From contig ONCM01000003.1 in assembly GCA_900316305.1 (NCBI GenBank), positions 26,198-90,197 on the forward strand: 64,000 nt of DNA. Reading direction: 5' to 3'. How positions within the stretch are numbered: the stretch's first letter is position 1; each line of letters starts with the position of its first letter. Below the pieces are notes generated by a model. That model saw only the letters and a program-made list of their open reading frames with translations. It was not told where the DNA came from and searched no databases. Below are positions 63,550-64,000 of the stretch, one piece after another. The position numbers were made by a program, and so were the translations under genes. The DNA is from an uncultured Bacteroidales bacterium (lineage in GTDB: Bacteria > Bacteroidota > Bacteroidia > Bacteroidales > WCHB1-69).

Positions 63550-63999
63550 TTACCGTTTCACAACCTTCCGATGGTATTCGCGCCCCTCCGTGTCCGTCAC
63601 GCGCAACACGGGGATGCTGTGGACGTTGACCGTGGCGGTGGAGCGACCGCCCGCGTTGGACATGTCCGCAACGATGCGCCCTTGTAGGTCGTACACCACC
63701 GCATGGGTGATTCCCGCGCCGGACAATTCGACGAACAGAACATTGTCAACTGGGATCGGATAGATTTTGAACGCCGCATGTTCGTGGTCCTCCACGCCGA
63801 CGCACTCCTCGTAGATGAAATTGTTGTAGGTGCTCCATCCTGTAGCGGATTGATACACAGAGGTTTTGCCGCACGGGACCCGCACGTGAACTGTGTCCTG
63901 ATTGTTGAAAGCGAAAGAGGAGGAACTCCCTTCGAGAGTGGGCGGAACCTCGCAATATATGTCAAGAAATCTGAGTCCTTGTCCTGATGTCGCCAAGAA
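63550..63999 (-). CDS. T9SS-sorted surface protein (5' partial)
   Basis: The frame is open to the window edge, so only the C-terminal 149 codons are seen. HVRVPCGKTSVYQSATGWSTYNNF is the repeat-end signature of BspA-like leucine-rich-repeat and similar adhesin proteins. It is followed by an EECVGVED linker and a type A sorting domain (FKIYPIPVDNVLFVEL, VYDLQGRIV, ending KVVKR). It is probably a surface adhesin; the main domain lies outside the window. Confidence 0.75.
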   Translation of the reverse strand, partial: FLATSGQGLRFLDIYCEVPPTLEGSSSSFAFNNQDTVHVRVPCGKTSVYQSATGWSTYNNFIYEECVGVEDHEHAAFKIYPIPVDNVLFVELSGAGITHAVVYDLQGRIVADMSNAGGRSTATVNVHSIPVLRVTDTEGREYHRKVVKR

Positions 64000-64000
64000 G

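Overview
The window is chromosomal DNA of an anaerobic member of the Bacteroidetes, most likely order Bacteroidales. The evidence is several secreted proteins ending in type IX secretion system (T9SS) type A sorting domains, a PorQ gene, promoters of the TAnnTTTG type, menaquinone synthesis, and rubrerythrin-based oxygen defence. No gene allows a species call.

Layout. 0-5.6 kb: two T9SS cargo genes on + with nearly identical sorting domains; the first is cut by the window edge. 5.7-11.1 kb: an AT-richer block on + with a strong promoter, an unexplained structured RNA or leader, and three secreted proteins ending in a C10 cysteine protease. 11.1-11.6 kb: a nested inverted-repeat element. 11.6-36.7 kb: mostly - strand housekeeping and envelope genes (solute-binding lipoprotein with a probable frameshift, pyrG, MFS transporter, menA, tRNA-Glu, nfo, purM, queA, lptC cluster with coaX and pdxA, plsC-like, LD-carboxypeptidase, SDR, sufE, uvrB). 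Exceptions on + are pepT, tRNA-Arg and the porQ/aminotransferase pair. 36.8-61.3 kb: almost all + strand (metG, rpiB, LutB-like, DUF4175, SGNH hydrolase, ybeY, mnmG, rubrerythrin pair, DUF59, Wzz, O-antigen ligase, GH3/beta-lactamase fusion, tsaB, Usp, dnaG), with only tdk reversed. 61.3-64 kb: - strand FISUMP lipoprotein and T9SS cargo, the last one cut by the window edge.

How the parts fit. A large share of the genes serve the envelope: T9SS cargo, a T9SS outer-membrane component, LPS export (LptC), O-antigen chain length and ligation, acyl transfer, and peptidoglycan recycling (GH3, LD-carboxypeptidase). The rest are core metabolism and information genes in short, tightly spaced operons. 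Gene polarity diverges near 36.8-39.6 kb, where an AT-rich 0.5 kb gap carries a cluster of DnaA-box-like sites; a parS-like palindrome lies 7 kb away just before mnmG. Together these suggest, but do not prove, a replication origin.

The non-coding DNA is unusually patterned. There are (a) perfect GTAGAGACG palindromes, (b) 10-12 bp arrays built on CGATGAA that begin at stop codons, (c) several different heptanucleotide arrays at gene edges, (d) a three-copy two-hairpin element with a fixed linker, and (e) a GTAGGGGCGTAT hairpin placed after two successive T9SS genes. These repeats, the structured RNA at 5.8-6.06 kb and the origin candidate are the most interesting items here.
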